Below are positions 24,239 to 33,044 of a DNA stretch of 64,000 nucleotides, piece by piece. The translations under genes and the position numbers were made by a program. The notes below the pieces were generated by a model that was not told the DNA's origin, did not search any database, and worked only from the letters and a program-made list of their open reading frames with translations. Origin of the DNA: RHKX01 sp046330285 (GTDB lineage: Bacteria > Actinomycetota > Thermoleophilia > Solirubrobacterales > 70-9); the NCBI GenBank assembly GCA_046330285.1, contig JAXLSX010000010.1:1-64000 (forward strand), given 5' to 3'. Position 1 is the stretch's first letter. Each line of letters begins with the position of its first letter.

Positions 24239-24982
24239 CTAGCGGAAGAGGTCCTCGTCCCGCGCCCGCTGCAGGGCCGCGGCGCCGGGACCGTCCTCGG
24301 CGGTGACGAGATCGCCCCGGCCGTGGATCACCACCACCGGGATGCCCGCCGCCTTGTCGCGGACGAGGTCCGCTGCCGCGGCGAGCTGGTCGGCGACCGC
24401 GATCTCGGTGGCGGCGAGCTCGCGCCCGTCGCGGTCGGAGCGGCCGCGCCAGTCGTCGATCGCAGCGATCCCGGCGCAACCGATGGCCACCTCCGTCTGC
24501 CCGACCCGCCACGGGCGGCCGAAGCTGTCGCTGACGATGACACCGAGCCGGCGGCCCGAGGTGGCGGCGAGCGCGGCTCGCAGGCTCCGGGCGGAGGCGT
24601 CGGGGTCGGCGGGGAGCAGCAGGACCTCGTCGGCGGCGCCGACATTGGATGAGTCGATCCCGGCGTTCGCGCAGACGAGGCCGCTCCGCGTCTCGACGAT
24701 CAGGACGCGCTCGCTGCGGACGATCCGCTCCGACTCGCCGAGGATCAGCTCGACGAGGCGCGGATCCTTGTCGAGCGACGCGCCGAGCTCGGTCGCTCGC
24801 GGGGTCGGCTCGACATCGGCGAGGGCCCGCTGCCGGCCCTCCACCTTCGAGACGATCTTCTGGGCGATCACGACGACGTCGCCGTCGGCGAGCTCGGCCG
24901 CGGCGGCGATCATCCGCCCGAGCTCGTCGCCCGGCCCGATCTCGGGCAGCCCCTCGACCGGAAGGACGGTTACCGGGCTCAA
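24239..24982 (-). CDS. cofE: Coenzyme F420-0:L-glutamate ligase
   Basis: 247 residues. CofE adds gamma-linked glutamate to F420-0 with GTP. Recognisable patterns are VLPVEGLPEIGPGDEL, DVVVIAQKIVSKVEGR, SGLVCANAGIDSSNV, LGVIVSDSFGRPWRVGQTEVAIGCAGI and VADQLAAAADLV. It is the stand-alone ligase without the C-terminal nitroreductase-like domain found in mycobacterial FbiB. The start is TTG at 24982, overlapping the cofC stop as TTGA; no other start lies near the conserved N-terminus. Confidence 0.93.
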   Translation of the reverse strand: MSPVTVLPVEGLPEIGPGDELGRMIAAAAELADGDVVVIAQKIVSKVEGRQRALADVEPTPRATELGASLDKDPRLVELILGESERIVRSERVLIVETRSGLVCANAGIDSSNVGAADEVLLLPADPDASARSLRAALAATSGRRLGVIVSDSFGRPWRVGQTEVAIGCAGIAAIDDWRGRSDRDGRELAATEIAVADQLAAAADLVRDKAAGIPVVVIHGRGDLVTAEDGPGAAALQRARDEDLFR

Positions 24983-25635
24983 GACGACTCGTCGAGGAAC
25001 TGCTGGAGCACCTTCGCGGTGGCGGGCGCGCGGGCGCGGTCGAAATCGAGGCTCGTGGCCATCTCGCGGAGGTCGTCGCCGGTGTCGAGGTCGAGCGCCA
25101 TCGACGGGATCGTGGCGATCCGGCAGCGAGCGCCCGCTTCCTTCGCGAGCGCCAGGTGTCTGGCACGGCTGTCGGGTCCGAAGGAGGGCTCGATCACGTC
25201 GGGAGGGGACAGGATCAGGCCGTTGGTGCCGGTTCCGTGCCGATCGGGCACCACGGCGACGCCCGGCGCCTGGGCGCGGAGTTCGCGGTCGATCTCGGTT
25301 CCCTCGAGCAGGGGGGTGTCGCCCGGCGCGAGCAGGACGCACTCGGCGCCGCGCTCGATCGCGTCGGCGACGCCGACCATCGCCGCCTCGGAATGACCGA
25401 GGTCCTCGGGGTCGTCGATGAACTCAGCCCCGCCGTCCTCGGCGATCGTCCGGGCCTCCGGCTCCGCGCTGACGACGACGATCCGGTCGACGAGACGGCA
25501 CTCGCGGAGCCCGAGCAGGACGTCGTTGAGCATCGCCTTCGCGATCGCGGGCCGGTGTGACGCGGCGGCGCTGTCGGACAGGCGGGACTTGGCGCGGTCG
25601 AAGCGCTTGATCGGGACGATCGCGGTGGCGTGCAC
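24979..25635 (-). CDS. cofC: 2-phospho-L-lactate (or PEP) guanylyltransferase
   Basis: 218 residues, nucleotidyltransferase fold. The N-terminus ATAIVPIKRFDRAKSRLSD matches the CofC/FbiD nucleotide-binding loop; later CVLLAPGDTPLLEG (metal-binding Asp) and DRHGTGTNGLIL are typical. In actinobacteria the enzyme often uses phosphoenolpyruvate and gives dehydro-F420-0. GTG start at 25635, 7 bases after the cofD stop, and coupled to cofE downstream. Confidence 0.93.
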   Translation of the reverse strand: MHATAIVPIKRFDRAKSRLSDSAAASHRPAIAKAMLNDVLLGLRECRLVDRIVVVSAEPEARTIAEDGGAEFIDDPEDLGHSEAAMVGVADAIERGAECVLLAPGDTPLLEGTEIDRELRAQAPGVAVVPDRHGTGTNGLILSPPDVIEPSFGPDSRARHLALAKEAGARCRIATIPSMALDLDTGDDLREMATSLDFDRARAPATAKVLQQFLDESS

Positions 25636-25642
25636 GGTTAGG

Positions 25643-26572
25643 TCAGTCTCGCAGCGTCGCCGCGAACTCGAGCGTTCCCTCGGCGACGCGCCGGCGTCCG
25701 CCGGAGCCGTCCATCAGCGTGTCGAACCTGGTGATCGCGAGGCCCTCGACCTCGGGATCGGGATCCGGGTCGGCGGCGTCGACGACTAGGCCGTCGATCA
25801 CGTCCGCATAGGCCTCGGCCACGCCGGCCGCCGAAGGCTCGCGGCCGACTGCGCGCATGAACTTGTCGGTCGGGCCCTTGACGACCTCGCCGGCGACGAA
25901 CGGGCTGACCGCGACCGCCGGTGCGGCGGCTCCCGCGATCGCCTCACGGAGGCCCGGTACGGCGAGGATCGGGCCGATCGAGATCACCGGGTTCGAGGGG
26001 CCGACGACGATTACGTCGGCGGCGGCGAGGGCTTCGGCCGCCTCCGCGGTCAGGCGGGCGTCGGAGATGCCGGCGAACTCGACGTCGGCGATCGGCGGCT
26101 CGGCCCGGTCCTGGATCAGGTACTCCTGGAAGTCACGCCAGCCCTGGTCGGTCCGCACCCGGGTCCGGACCGGCTCGTCGCACATCGGCAGGACGGTCGC
26201 GGCGGCGCCGAGCGCCCGCGCCAGTCCCGAGGTGACGGCGGTGAGCCGCTCGCCGGCCGCCAGCCGCCGCTTCCGCTCCAGGCAGGTCGCAAGGTCGCGG
26301 TCGGAGAGCCCGAACCAGTCAGGTGCCCCGAGCTCGACCAGCCGCTCGAAGACGGTGAATGCGTCGTCGCGGATACCCCAGCCGCGTTCCTCGTCGATCT
26401 GATCGGTCAGCCAGTAGGTGCAGAGGTCGGGGTCGGGCGAGACGTGGACGCCGAGCGTCTCGATGTCGTCGCCGGTGTTGGCGATGACGGTGAGATCGAC
26501 CCCGACGACCGCCTGGATTCCGGCCGCCAGCTTCGCTCCTCCGGTTCCCCCGGCGAGCGCGACTACCTTCAC
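25643..26572 (-). CDS. cofD: 2-phospho-L-lactate transferase
   Basis: 309 residues. CofD/FbiA transfers the lactyl or enolpyruvyl phosphate from the GDP-linked donor to Fo. The glycine-rich start KVVALAGGTGGAKLAAGIQAV, TVIANTGDDIETLGVHVSPDPD and the later VVGPSNPVISIGPILAVPG are family signatures. The GTG at 26572 overlaps the stop of npdG as GTGA, giving a translationally coupled run npdG-cofD-cofC-cofE. Confidence 0.95.
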   Translation of the reverse strand: MKVVALAGGTGGAKLAAGIQAVVGVDLTVIANTGDDIETLGVHVSPDPDLCTYWLTDQIDEERGWGIRDDAFTVFERLVELGAPDWFGLSDRDLATCLERKRRLAAGERLTAVTSGLARALGAAATVLPMCDEPVRTRVRTDQGWRDFQEYLIQDRAEPPIADVEFAGISDARLTAEAAEALAAADVIVVGPSNPVISIGPILAVPGLREAIAGAAAPAVAVSPFVAGEVVKGPTDKFMRAVGREPSAAGVAEAYADVIDGLVVDAADPDPDPEVEGLAITRFDTLMDGSGGRRRVAEGTLEFAATLRD

Positions 26573-27291
26573 GCCCAGGGATCCGTGTCCGGCAGCCCGA
26601 CGAGGCGAAGGCCGGCGTGCGCCTTGTAGCGGACGTTCACGGAGATCAGAAGCGGGGTCACCTGCTCGGCGATCCGGGCCATCTCGAGCGGGCCGGCGTT
26701 GACGGCGCGAAGCCCTTCGATGCGTTCGATCAACCGGGCGACCGGCGCCTTGTGGCGCTTCTTGTCGCCGCAGACGAGGACGTCCTCGCCGAGCTCGGCC
26801 TCCGGATCGGACAGGGTCGGAGCGCCGACGCTGTGGAGGGCGGAGACGACGGTCACCCCGTCGGGAACCATCTCCTGGGCCTGCTCGGCGGCGGAGCCCT
26901 GCCAGACGCCGAGCGAGCGCGTCGCCTTGCCGCTGACCGCCGCCGCCAGGGGCACCGTGCAGTCGACGAGGATCTGCTCTGGCTCGAGCGCCTCGCGGAG
27001 GTTGTTGAGCGTCTCCGACTGTGCCCGGAACGGGACCGTGAGGAAGACGACCGGGCCGCGGCGGGCAGCGTCGGCGTTGTCCAACCCCTCGACCGACGCG
27101 TCCGGCGCCACGGCCCGCACACGCTCGGCCGCCTCCTCGGCGCGCGATGCTTCGCGCGAGCCGATCACCACATCGAGGCCGGCTCGCGCCCAGCGCACGG
27201 CGAGGCCGTAGCCGAGGGCGCCGGTGCCGCCGATGATCGGGATGGGAGGGACGCTGTCGCCGTCGCCGGCGGCTGGATTCTCGGAGCTCAT
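26569..27291 (-). CDS. npdG: NADPH:F420 oxidoreductase
   Basis: 240 residues with an N-terminal Rossmann motif (IPIIGGTGALGYGLAVRWARAGLDVVIGSREASRA; the Ser-Arg pair after strand 2 favours NADP). The rest (VFLTVPFRAQSETLNNL, ILVDCTVPLAA, LHSVGAPTLSD, EDVLVCGDKKRHK) matches F420-dependent NADP reductase. It swaps hydride between NADPH and F420. As the first gene of the F420 operon it links cofactor synthesis to its reduction. Confidence 0.93.
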   Translation of the reverse strand: MSSENPAAGDGDSVPPIPIIGGTGALGYGLAVRWARAGLDVVIGSREASRAEEAAERVRAVAPDASVEGLDNADAARRGPVVFLTVPFRAQSETLNNLREALEPEQILVDCTVPLAAAVSGKATRSLGVWQGSAAEQAQEMVPDGVTVVSALHSVGAPTLSDPEAELGEDVLVCGDKKRHKAPVARLIERIEGLRAVNAGPLEMARIAEQVTPLLISVNVRYKAHAGLRLVGLPDTDPWA

Positions 27292-27317
27292 CGGGCGCGA
27301 GTCTATGCTCCCTCCCG

Positions 27318-27743
27318 ATGAGCGGACCGGCCGACTCCCTCGACCTCCCGGAGCCCCGTCGCGGCGACGCGGGAACCCCTCCGCTGGAGCCCGGCGCCGA
27401 GCGCTCGGACGACTTCGAGGTCACCGGGCCGCTGCTGACGGACGTCGGCGGGACGCTCGGAGCCTCGGTGCTCTCGACCCCGGGGATGATCGGGATGATG
27501 GAGCGCACCTGCGCGGTCCTCGCCTACGAGGCGCTGCCCGCGGGGAGTGCGACCGTCGGGTTCGAGGTCTGCATCAAGCACGTCGCCGGTGCCGCCGAGG
27601 GGGCGACCTGCACGGCGCACGCGAAGCTGACCGAGATCGTCGACGGTCGCAAGCTCTTCTTCGACGTCGAGGTCCGCGAGGGCGAGCGGACGATCGGCGT
27701 CGGGACCCACCAGCGCCGCGTCGTCCACGTCCCCGAGGGCTGA
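27318..27743 (+). CDS. Hotdog-fold thioesterase, FlK-like
   Basis: 141 residues. After a 40-residue disordered N-terminus, the core STPGMIGMMERTCAVLAYEALPAGSATVGFEVCIKHVAGAAEGATCTAHAKLTEIVDGRKLFFDVEV is like fluoroacetyl-CoA thioesterase and related single hotdog enzymes, with Glu in MMERTC and His in IKHVA. A TATGCT hexamer 8 bases before the ATG suggests a leaderless start, divergent from npdG. The HMG-CoA-lyase-like gene follows at once, so it probably acts on an acyl-CoA. Confidence 0.8.
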   Translation: MSGPADSLDLPEPRRGDAGTPPLEPGAERSDDFEVTGPLLTDVGGTLGASVLSTPGMIGMMERTCAVLAYEALPAGSATVGFEVCIKHVAGAAEGATCTAHAKLTEIVDGRKLFFDVEVREGERTIGVGTHQRRVVHVPEG

Positions 27744-27745
27744 GG

Positions 27746-28678
27746 GTGGCCGGCTACCCCGAAAGCGTGCGGATCCGTGAGGTCGGGCCTCGCGACGGCT
27801 TCCAGAACGAGCCCGAGGTGATCGAGACGGCCGACAAGGTCCGGCTGATCGAGATGCTGATCGCGGCCGGTCTGACGCGGATCGAGGTGACGTCGTTCGT
27901 CCGCGCCGATGTCATCCCCCAGCTCGCCGACGGCCCCGAGGTGCTGGCGGCGCTCGAGCGGCCCGAGGGCGTCGCCTTCTCGGTCCTGATCCCGAACGAG
28001 CGCGGCCTCGAGAACGCGCTTCGGCATCGGTCCGGCTTCGACGAGATCAGCGTCTTCCTGTCGGCATCGGAGACCCACAACCGCAAGAACGTCAATCGCT
28101 CGATCGAGGAGTCGCTGGCCGGTCTCGAGCGCGTGCTCGAGATGGCGCGGGGCGAGGGCCTGCGCTGCGAAGGCGTCATCGCGACGAGCTTCGGCTGCCC
28201 ATACGAGGGAGAGGTCCCGCTCGACCGCGTCCTGTCCATCGCCGAGCGCCTCGTCGCCGCGGGGTGCGCGGAGATCGGTTTCGGGGACACGACGGGGATG
28301 GCCAACCCGCTCCAGGTCGATGGCTTCTACGAGCGGATGGCGGCCGAGCTCGGGGGTGACGACGGGCCCGAGCTGACGGCGCACTTCCACAACACCCGCG
28401 GCCAGGGCATCGCCAACGCCGTCGCCGCGCTCGGCCGCGGGATCGCGTCGTTCGAGTCCAGCTTCGGCGAGCTGGGCGGCTGCCCGGTCCCCGCGGGCTC
28501 CACCGGGAACATCGCCTCCGAGGACCTCGTGTCGCTCCTGCACGAGATGGGGATCGAGACCGGCGTCGACCTCGACGCCCTGCTCGCCGCCTCGCGCGAG
28601 GTCCAGTCCGTGCTCGGGCGCCCGCTCGGGGCGCACCTGCTCACCGCCGGACCCGTCGACTGGGGCGGCGGCGCTTGA
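27746..28678 (+). CDS. HMG-CoA lyase family protein
   Basis: 310-residue DRE-TIM metallolyase. The start VRIREVGPRDGFQNEPEVIETADKVRLIEML has the catalytic R-D pair, LTAHFHNTRGQGIANAVAAL the metal His pair, and FGELGGCPVPAGSTGN the catalytic-Cys loop of HMG-CoA lyase (canonical GLGGCP). It would split HMG-CoA to acetyl-CoA and acetoacetate in leucine breakdown. Related lyases have other substrates, so the exact reaction is inference. GTG at 27746 is 3 bases after the thioesterase stop. Confidence 0.9.
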   Translation: MAGYPESVRIREVGPRDGFQNEPEVIETADKVRLIEMLIAAGLTRIEVTSFVRADVIPQLADGPEVLAALERPEGVAFSVLIPNERGLENALRHRSGFDEISVFLSASETHNRKNVNRSIEESLAGLERVLEMARGEGLRCEGVIATSFGCPYEGEVPLDRVLSIAERLVAAGCAEIGFGDTTGMANPLQVDGFYERMAAELGGDDGPELTAHFHNTRGQGIANAVAALGRGIASFESSFGELGGCPVPAGSTGNIASEDLVSLLHEMGIETGVDLDALLAASREVQSVLGRPLGAHLLTAGPVDWGGGA

Positions 28679-29211
28679 TCTACGCCGCGTTCCTCAGGGG
28701 GATGAACCTCGGCAACCGCCGGCTCACCAACGACGAGCTCCGGGCGCAGTTCGAGCGGATCGGCGTCGAGTCGCCCCGGACATTCCAGGCGGCCGGAAAC
28801 GTCGTCTTCGAGTCGCCCGATAAGTCGGAGGCGAAGCTGAGGAAGCTGCTCGAGACGGAGCTGGAGAGCGGCCTCGGATACCCCGTCCCGACCGTGCTTC
28901 GCAACGCCGCCGAGCTGGCGGAGCTGATAGCCGCGGAGCCGTTTCCGGCGAAGGACGTGGCGGCGTCGAAGGGCAAGCTCCAGGTCATGCTCCTCGCCTC
29001 GAAGCCCGGAGCAGCGGCGCGGAAGAAGGTGCTCGGGCACGCGACCGACGACGACCGGCTCGAGTTCGGCGATCGCGAGCTCTTCTGGCTCCCGAGCGGC
29101 GGGATCAGCGATTCCGACCTCGACCTGCGGGCGATCGAGAAGGCGCTGCCGACGGCTACGACGCGGACCTTTGGCACCATCGAGCGCCTCGCGGCGAAGT
29201 TCCTCGACTGA
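28675..29211 (+). CDS. DUF1697 family protein
   Basis: 178 residues. The opening YAAFLRGMNLGNRRLTNDELRAQFERIGVESPRTFQAAGNVVFES is a clear DUF1697 signature; the C-terminus (LFWLPSGGISDSDLDLRAIEKALPTATTRTFGTIERLA) also fits. The family is widespread in actinobacteria with no established role. It begins at TTG 28675, overlapping the preceding stop as TTGA. Confidence 0.9.
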   Translation: MIYAAFLRGMNLGNRRLTNDELRAQFERIGVESPRTFQAAGNVVFESPDKSEAKLRKLLETELESGLGYPVPTVLRNAAELAELIAAEPFPAKDVAASKGKLQVMLLASKPGAAARKKVLGHATDDDRLEFGDRELFWLPSGGISDSDLDLRAIEKALPTATTRTFGTIERLAAKFLD

Positions 29212-29225
29212 ATAGGCTGTCCGGC

Positions 29226-29627
29226 ATGAGATCAGACGCCTTCGTCGACGCCGTCCACTCGCTCTCGAAGGAGAAGCTCGAAGCGGTTCTGGACCCCGAT
29301 GTGAAGTTCTTCAGCCCGGTGTCGTTCCGCTCCTACGACGGGCGCGACCTCGTGACGCTGATCCTCACCGAGGGTCCGATGAAGCTGTTCGAGGACTTCG
29401 AGTACGTCCACGTCATCGAGGGTCCCGACGAGCCCACCGCGGCGCTGATCTTCCGGACCCGCGTCGGCGACAAGTGGATGGACGGCCTCGACCTGCTCAC
29501 GTTCGGCGAGGACGGCCTGATCACCGAGCTCAAGGTGATGCTCCGGCCCAAGAGCGCCGTCGACGCGATGGCGGCGGCGATGGGCAGGCGCTTCGAGGAG
29601 CTCGGGCTCACCTCGCCGAGCGCCTGA
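29226..29627 (+). CDS. SnoaL/NTF2-like protein
   Basis: 133 residues with an NTF2-like pattern: HSLSKEKLEAVLDPDVKFFSPVSFRSYDGRDLVTLIL, then the beta-sheet half TAALIFRTRVGDKWMDGLDLLTFGEDGLITELKVMLRP. No catalytic residues can be assigned. TAGGCT at 29213-29218 lies 7 bases before the ATG without a ribosome site, indicating an independent leaderless transcript. Confidence 0.8.
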   Translation: MRSDAFVDAVHSLSKEKLEAVLDPDVKFFSPVSFRSYDGRDLVTLILTEGPMKLFEDFEYVHVIEGPDEPTAALIFRTRVGDKWMDGLDLLTFGEDGLITELKVMLRPKSAVDAMAAAMGRRFEELGLTSPSA

Positions 29628-29695
29628 TCGCCCGAGCCGGCATGCGTCGGTAGGGTCGGCGGCCGCGAAACCCCCCGAAGAACCCCGAGGAGAAC

Positions 29696-30580
29696 ATGGC
29701 TATCAGCAAGGTTGGAGTCGTCGGCGGTGGCCTGATGGGCCACGGCATCACCCAGATCTGCGCCCAGGCGGGCTGGGACGTCGTCATGCGCGAGGTCGAC
29801 GACGAGAAGGTCGCGGGCTGCGTCGGCAAGATCGAGAAGCAGCTCTCCCGGGCCGTCGAGAAGGGCCGTATGGAGGCCGACGAGGCCGAGGCGGTCCGCG
29901 GCCGGATCGAGGCCACCACCGACTACGCCGCGCTCGCCGACTGCGACCTCGTGATCGAGGCGATCACCGAGGATCTCGGGATGAAGCTGGAGATGTGGAA
30001 GGAGGTCGACGCGATCGTCAAGGAGGAGGCCTACTTCGCCACCAACACCTCTTCGCTCGCGGTGATCGACCAGGCGGCTTCGACGTCCCGCCCCGACCGC
30101 TTCCTCGGCCTGCACTTCTTCAACCCCGCCCAGGTCATGCCGCTGCTCGAGGTCGTGCAGACGGTGACGACCTCCGAGGAGGCGCTGAAGGTCGGCTTCG
30201 AGGTCGGCGAGAAGCTCGGCAAGACGATGGTCCACGCCAAGGACAAGACCGGCTTCATCGTCAACCGCCTGCTCGTGCCGTACATGCTCGACGCGATCCG
30301 CGCCTACGAGGAGGGCGTCGGCTCGATCGACGAGATCGACGTCGCGATGAAGGCCGGCGCCAACCACCCGATGGGCCCGCTGACGCTGGCCGACTTCGTC
30401 GGGCTGGACACGCTCGTCTCGATCGGCAGCGTCATGTTCGACGAGTACCGGGAGCGCCGCTTCGCCGCGCCGCCGACGCTGCGGAAGATGGTCGCCGCCG
30501 GGTGGTACGGACGGAAGTCCGGAAAGGGCTTCTACGACTACTCGGGCGAGAAACCGGTGCCCACCGAACTCGGCCTGTAA
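29696..30580 (+). CDS. 3-hydroxybutyryl-CoA dehydrogenase
   Basis: 294 residues. The NAD site KVGVVGGGLMGHGITQICAQAGWDV is followed by the catalytic-His region RFLGLHFFNPAQVMPLLEVVQ and KDKTGFIVNRLLVPYMLDAIRAYEEG, diagnostic for short 3-hydroxyacyl-CoA dehydrogenases (PaaH/FadB2 type). It oxidises 3-hydroxybutyryl-CoA to acetoacetyl-CoA or runs backwards toward crotonyl-CoA, which would feed Ccr. GAGGAG lies shortly before the ATG. Confidence 0.93.
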   Translation: MAISKVGVVGGGLMGHGITQICAQAGWDVVMREVDDEKVAGCVGKIEKQLSRAVEKGRMEADEAEAVRGRIEATTDYAALADCDLVIEAITEDLGMKLEMWKEVDAIVKEEAYFATNTSSLAVIDQAASTSRPDRFLGLHFFNPAQVMPLLEVVQTVTTSEEALKVGFEVGEKLGKTMVHAKDKTGFIVNRLLVPYMLDAIRAYEEGVGSIDEIDVAMKAGANHPMGPLTLADFVGLDTLVSIGSVMFDEYRERRFAAPPTLRKMVAAGWYGRKSGKGFYDYSGEKPVPTELGL

Positions 30581-30609
30581 CGCCGAATCGGGAGGTCTAT
30601 CCTCAGACG

Positions 30610-31500
30610 ATGGCTTCCGACCGAATCGAAGAACTGAAGACAGTCCAGTTCCCGACCGAACGCCGTGGCGGCTACGACCGCCGCGCCGTCGACGCCTACC
30701 TGGCCGAGCTCGCAGACTGGCTCGAGACCGGGGGAGAGGACGAGGCGCGCCGCGCCGTGGTCCAGCGGGCGATGAGCGACGTCGGCGACCGCACGGGCTC
30801 GATCCTCTCGAGCGCGCAGGAGAGCGCCGACAAGCTGACGGCCGAGGCCCGGGCCGAGGCCGACCGCGTCCGTACGGAGGCGGAGCAGACGGCGGCCAAG
30901 ACCCGCGCCGATGCCGAGCACGATGCGGGGAAGGCCCGCTCCGACGCCGACGCCTATGCGACCGAGACGCGCAAGGCCGCCGACGAGCACGCCCGGGTGA
31001 CCGCCGAGACCGCGGCCGCCGAGGCGAAGGCGCTGACCTCCGAGGCGGAGGCGCGGCTCGAGAAGGCCGAGGCCGAGGCCGCCGAGCGCACCCGCGGGAT
31101 CGAGGCGGAGATCGCCGGCCTCGTCCGCAAGCGCCGCGACGTCGTGGCCAACCTCGAGCAGCTCAACGCCGAGATGCGGCTTGCGATCGAGGGGCCCGGC
31201 GAGCGGGATCTCGATCTGCCCGAGCGCGTCGAGGCGGCCGTCGAATCGCCCGAGGTCCTCGAGGCCGAGGAGGAGCTGGACGCGATCGAGGACGAGGAGG
31301 AGGAGACCGAGTTGGTCGAGGCCGACGAGGCTCCGACGACGGTCTCCGGGATCGTCGAACAGCCCGCGACCGAGCACCGTCTCGACCCCGACACCGACGA
31401 GCGGCCCGAGCCGGACACCGAGGAGCGCGAGCGCCGCCGCCGGTCCGTCGACTCCGTCGATCCCCCGACCGAGGACACCAAGCTCACCGAGCTCCTCTGA
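30610..31500 (+). CDS. DivIVA-like coiled-coil protein
   Basis: 296 residues. An N-terminal segment VQFPTERRGGYDRRAVDAYLAELADWLE resembles the membrane-binding DivIVA/Wag31 domain. Residues about 70-195 are an almost unbroken Ala/Glu-rich coiled coil (ADKLTAEARAEADRVRTEAE and on), followed by a very acidic disordered tail. Such proteins mark poles or septa in actinobacteria. The stop codon overlaps the ATG of the acyl-CoA carboxylase gene by one base (TGATG), an intriguing pairing since Wag31 has been tied to acyl-CoA carboxylases and cell-envelope growth in mycobacteria. Confidence 0.75.
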   Translation: MASDRIEELKTVQFPTERRGGYDRRAVDAYLAELADWLETGGEDEARRAVVQRAMSDVGDRTGSILSSAQESADKLTAEARAEADRVRTEAEQTAAKTRADAEHDAGKARSDADAYATETRKAADEHARVTAETAAAEAKALTSEAEARLEKAEAEAAERTRGIEAEIAGLVRKRRDVVANLEQLNAEMRLAIEGPGERDLDLPERVEAAVESPEVLEAEEELDAIEDEEEETELVEADEAPTTVSGIVEQPATEHRLDPDTDERPEPDTEERERRRRSVDSVDPPTEDTKLTELL

Positions 31501-33038
31501 TGGACGAGACGACCGACAAGGCGGGCCTCGGGGCCGCGCGCGAGTCCGCGCTCGCGGGCGGGCCGGCGCGTCATCACGAGAAGACCGCCGAACAGGGCAA
31601 GCTGCCGGTCCGCGAGCGGGTCGCCCAGCTGCTGGACGCGGGCAGCTTCTCCGAGGAGGCGCAGCTCGCGAACTGGGACAAGGACGGCCTCGGGGCCGAC
31701 GGCGTCGTCACCGGCCTCGGCACCGTCGGCGGCCGCCGCGTGGCGCTGATGGCGAACGACCCGACGGTCAAGGCCGGCTCGTGGGGGGCGAAGACCGTCG
31801 AGAAGATCATCCGGATCCAGGAGCGGGCGCTGAGCCTCGAGCTGCCGATGATCTACCTCGTCGACTCGGCCGGCGCCCGGATCACCGACCAGGTCCAGAT
31901 GTTCCCCGGCCGCCGCGGCGCCGGGCGGATCTTCCACAACGAGGTGAAGATGTCCGGCCGCGTGCCGCAGGTCTGCGTCCTCTTCGGACCGTCGGCCGCG
32001 GGCGGCGCCTACATCCCGGCCTTCTGCGACGTCGTGATCATGCGCGACGGCAACGCCTCGATGTACCTGGGCTCGCCGCGGATGGCCGAGATGGTCATCG
32101 GCGAACAGGTGACGCTCGACGAGATGGGGGGCGCCCGGATGCACACCGGCGTCTCCGGCTGCGGCCACTTCCTCGCCAAGACCGACGAGGAGGCGATCGG
32201 CATCGCCAAGGACTACCTCGCGTTCATGCCGACGAGCTTCCGCGAGGATCCGCCGACCGTCGCCCCGGGCGAACCCGATCCTGACGCGCAGCCGTCGCGG
32301 GTGATCCCCGGCGACGAGAAGACGCCCTTCGACATCCGGACGCTGATCGAAGGCGTCTGCGACGCCGGCACGTTCCTCGAGGTCCACGCCCGCTGGGCGA
32401 AGGAGCTGGTCGTCGGCTACGCGCGCCTCGACGGCCGCGCGATCGGCATCGTCGCCAACCAGCCGAAGCAGAAGGGCGGCGTTCTCTTCGTCGATTCGTC
32501 CGACAAAGCCGCCCGCTTCATCAACACCTGCAACGCCTACAACGTCCCGCTGCTCTTCCTCGCCGACGTGCCCGGGTTCATGATCGGCAAGGCCGTCGAA
32601 CGCCAGGGGATCATCCGTCATGGCGCGAAGATGGTCAGCGCCGTCAGCTCGGCGACGGTGCCGAAGATCTCGGTCGTCGTCCGCAAGGCCTACGGGGCCG
32701 GGCTCTACGCGATGGCCGGGCCGGCCTTCGAGCCGGACGCGTGCATCGCCCTGCCGGGTGCCCAGATCGCCGTGATGGGTCCCGAGGCCGCGATCAACGC
32801 CGTCTACTACAACCAGATCCAGGCGATCGAGGACGAGGACGAGCGCGCCGAGTTCGTCGCCACCAAGCGCGCCGAGTATTCCGAGGACATCGACATCCTC
32901 CACCTCGCCTCCGAGCTCGTCGTCGACTCGGTCATCGAGCCCGACGAGCTCCGGACCGAGCTGATCCGCCGCTACGCCGAAGCGGCCGGCAAGGACCGCC
33001 ATTTCACCGAGCGCCACAACCCGATCACCCCGGCCTGA
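31500..33038 (+). CDS. Acyl-CoA carboxylase, carboxyltransferase (beta) subunit
   Basis: 512-residue carboxyltransferase of the PccB/MccB/AccD type. Two crotonase-like halves are visible; oxyanion regions include FGPSAAGGAYIPAFCD and RKAYGAGLYAMAGPAF. ARHHEKTAEQGKLPVRERVAQLLDAGSF is the usual N-terminus. The biotin-carrying alpha subunit is not in this window. The substrate (propionyl-, methylcrotonyl- or another acyl-CoA) cannot be fixed: the GPRM-like loop SMYLGSPRMAEMVIGE is between the classes. It is coupled to the DivIVA-like gene. Confidence 0.92.
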   Translation: MDETTDKAGLGAARESALAGGPARHHEKTAEQGKLPVRERVAQLLDAGSFSEEAQLANWDKDGLGADGVVTGLGTVGGRRVALMANDPTVKAGSWGAKTVEKIIRIQERALSLELPMIYLVDSAGARITDQVQMFPGRRGAGRIFHNEVKMSGRVPQVCVLFGPSAAGGAYIPAFCDVVIMRDGNASMYLGSPRMAEMVIGEQVTLDEMGGARMHTGVSGCGHFLAKTDEEAIGIAKDYLAFMPTSFREDPPTVAPGEPDPDAQPSRVIPGDEKTPFDIRTLIEGVCDAGTFLEVHARWAKELVVGYARLDGRAIGIVANQPKQKGGVLFVDSSDKAARFINTCNAYNVPLLFLADVPGFMIGKAVERQGIIRHGAKMVSAVSSATVPKISVVVRKAYGAGLYAMAGPAFEPDACIALPGAQIAVMGPEAAINAVYYNQIQAIEDEDERAEFVATKRAEYSEDIDILHLASELVVDSVIEPDELRTELIRRYAEAAGKDRHFTERHNPITPA

Positions 33039-33044
33039 TCCAGC

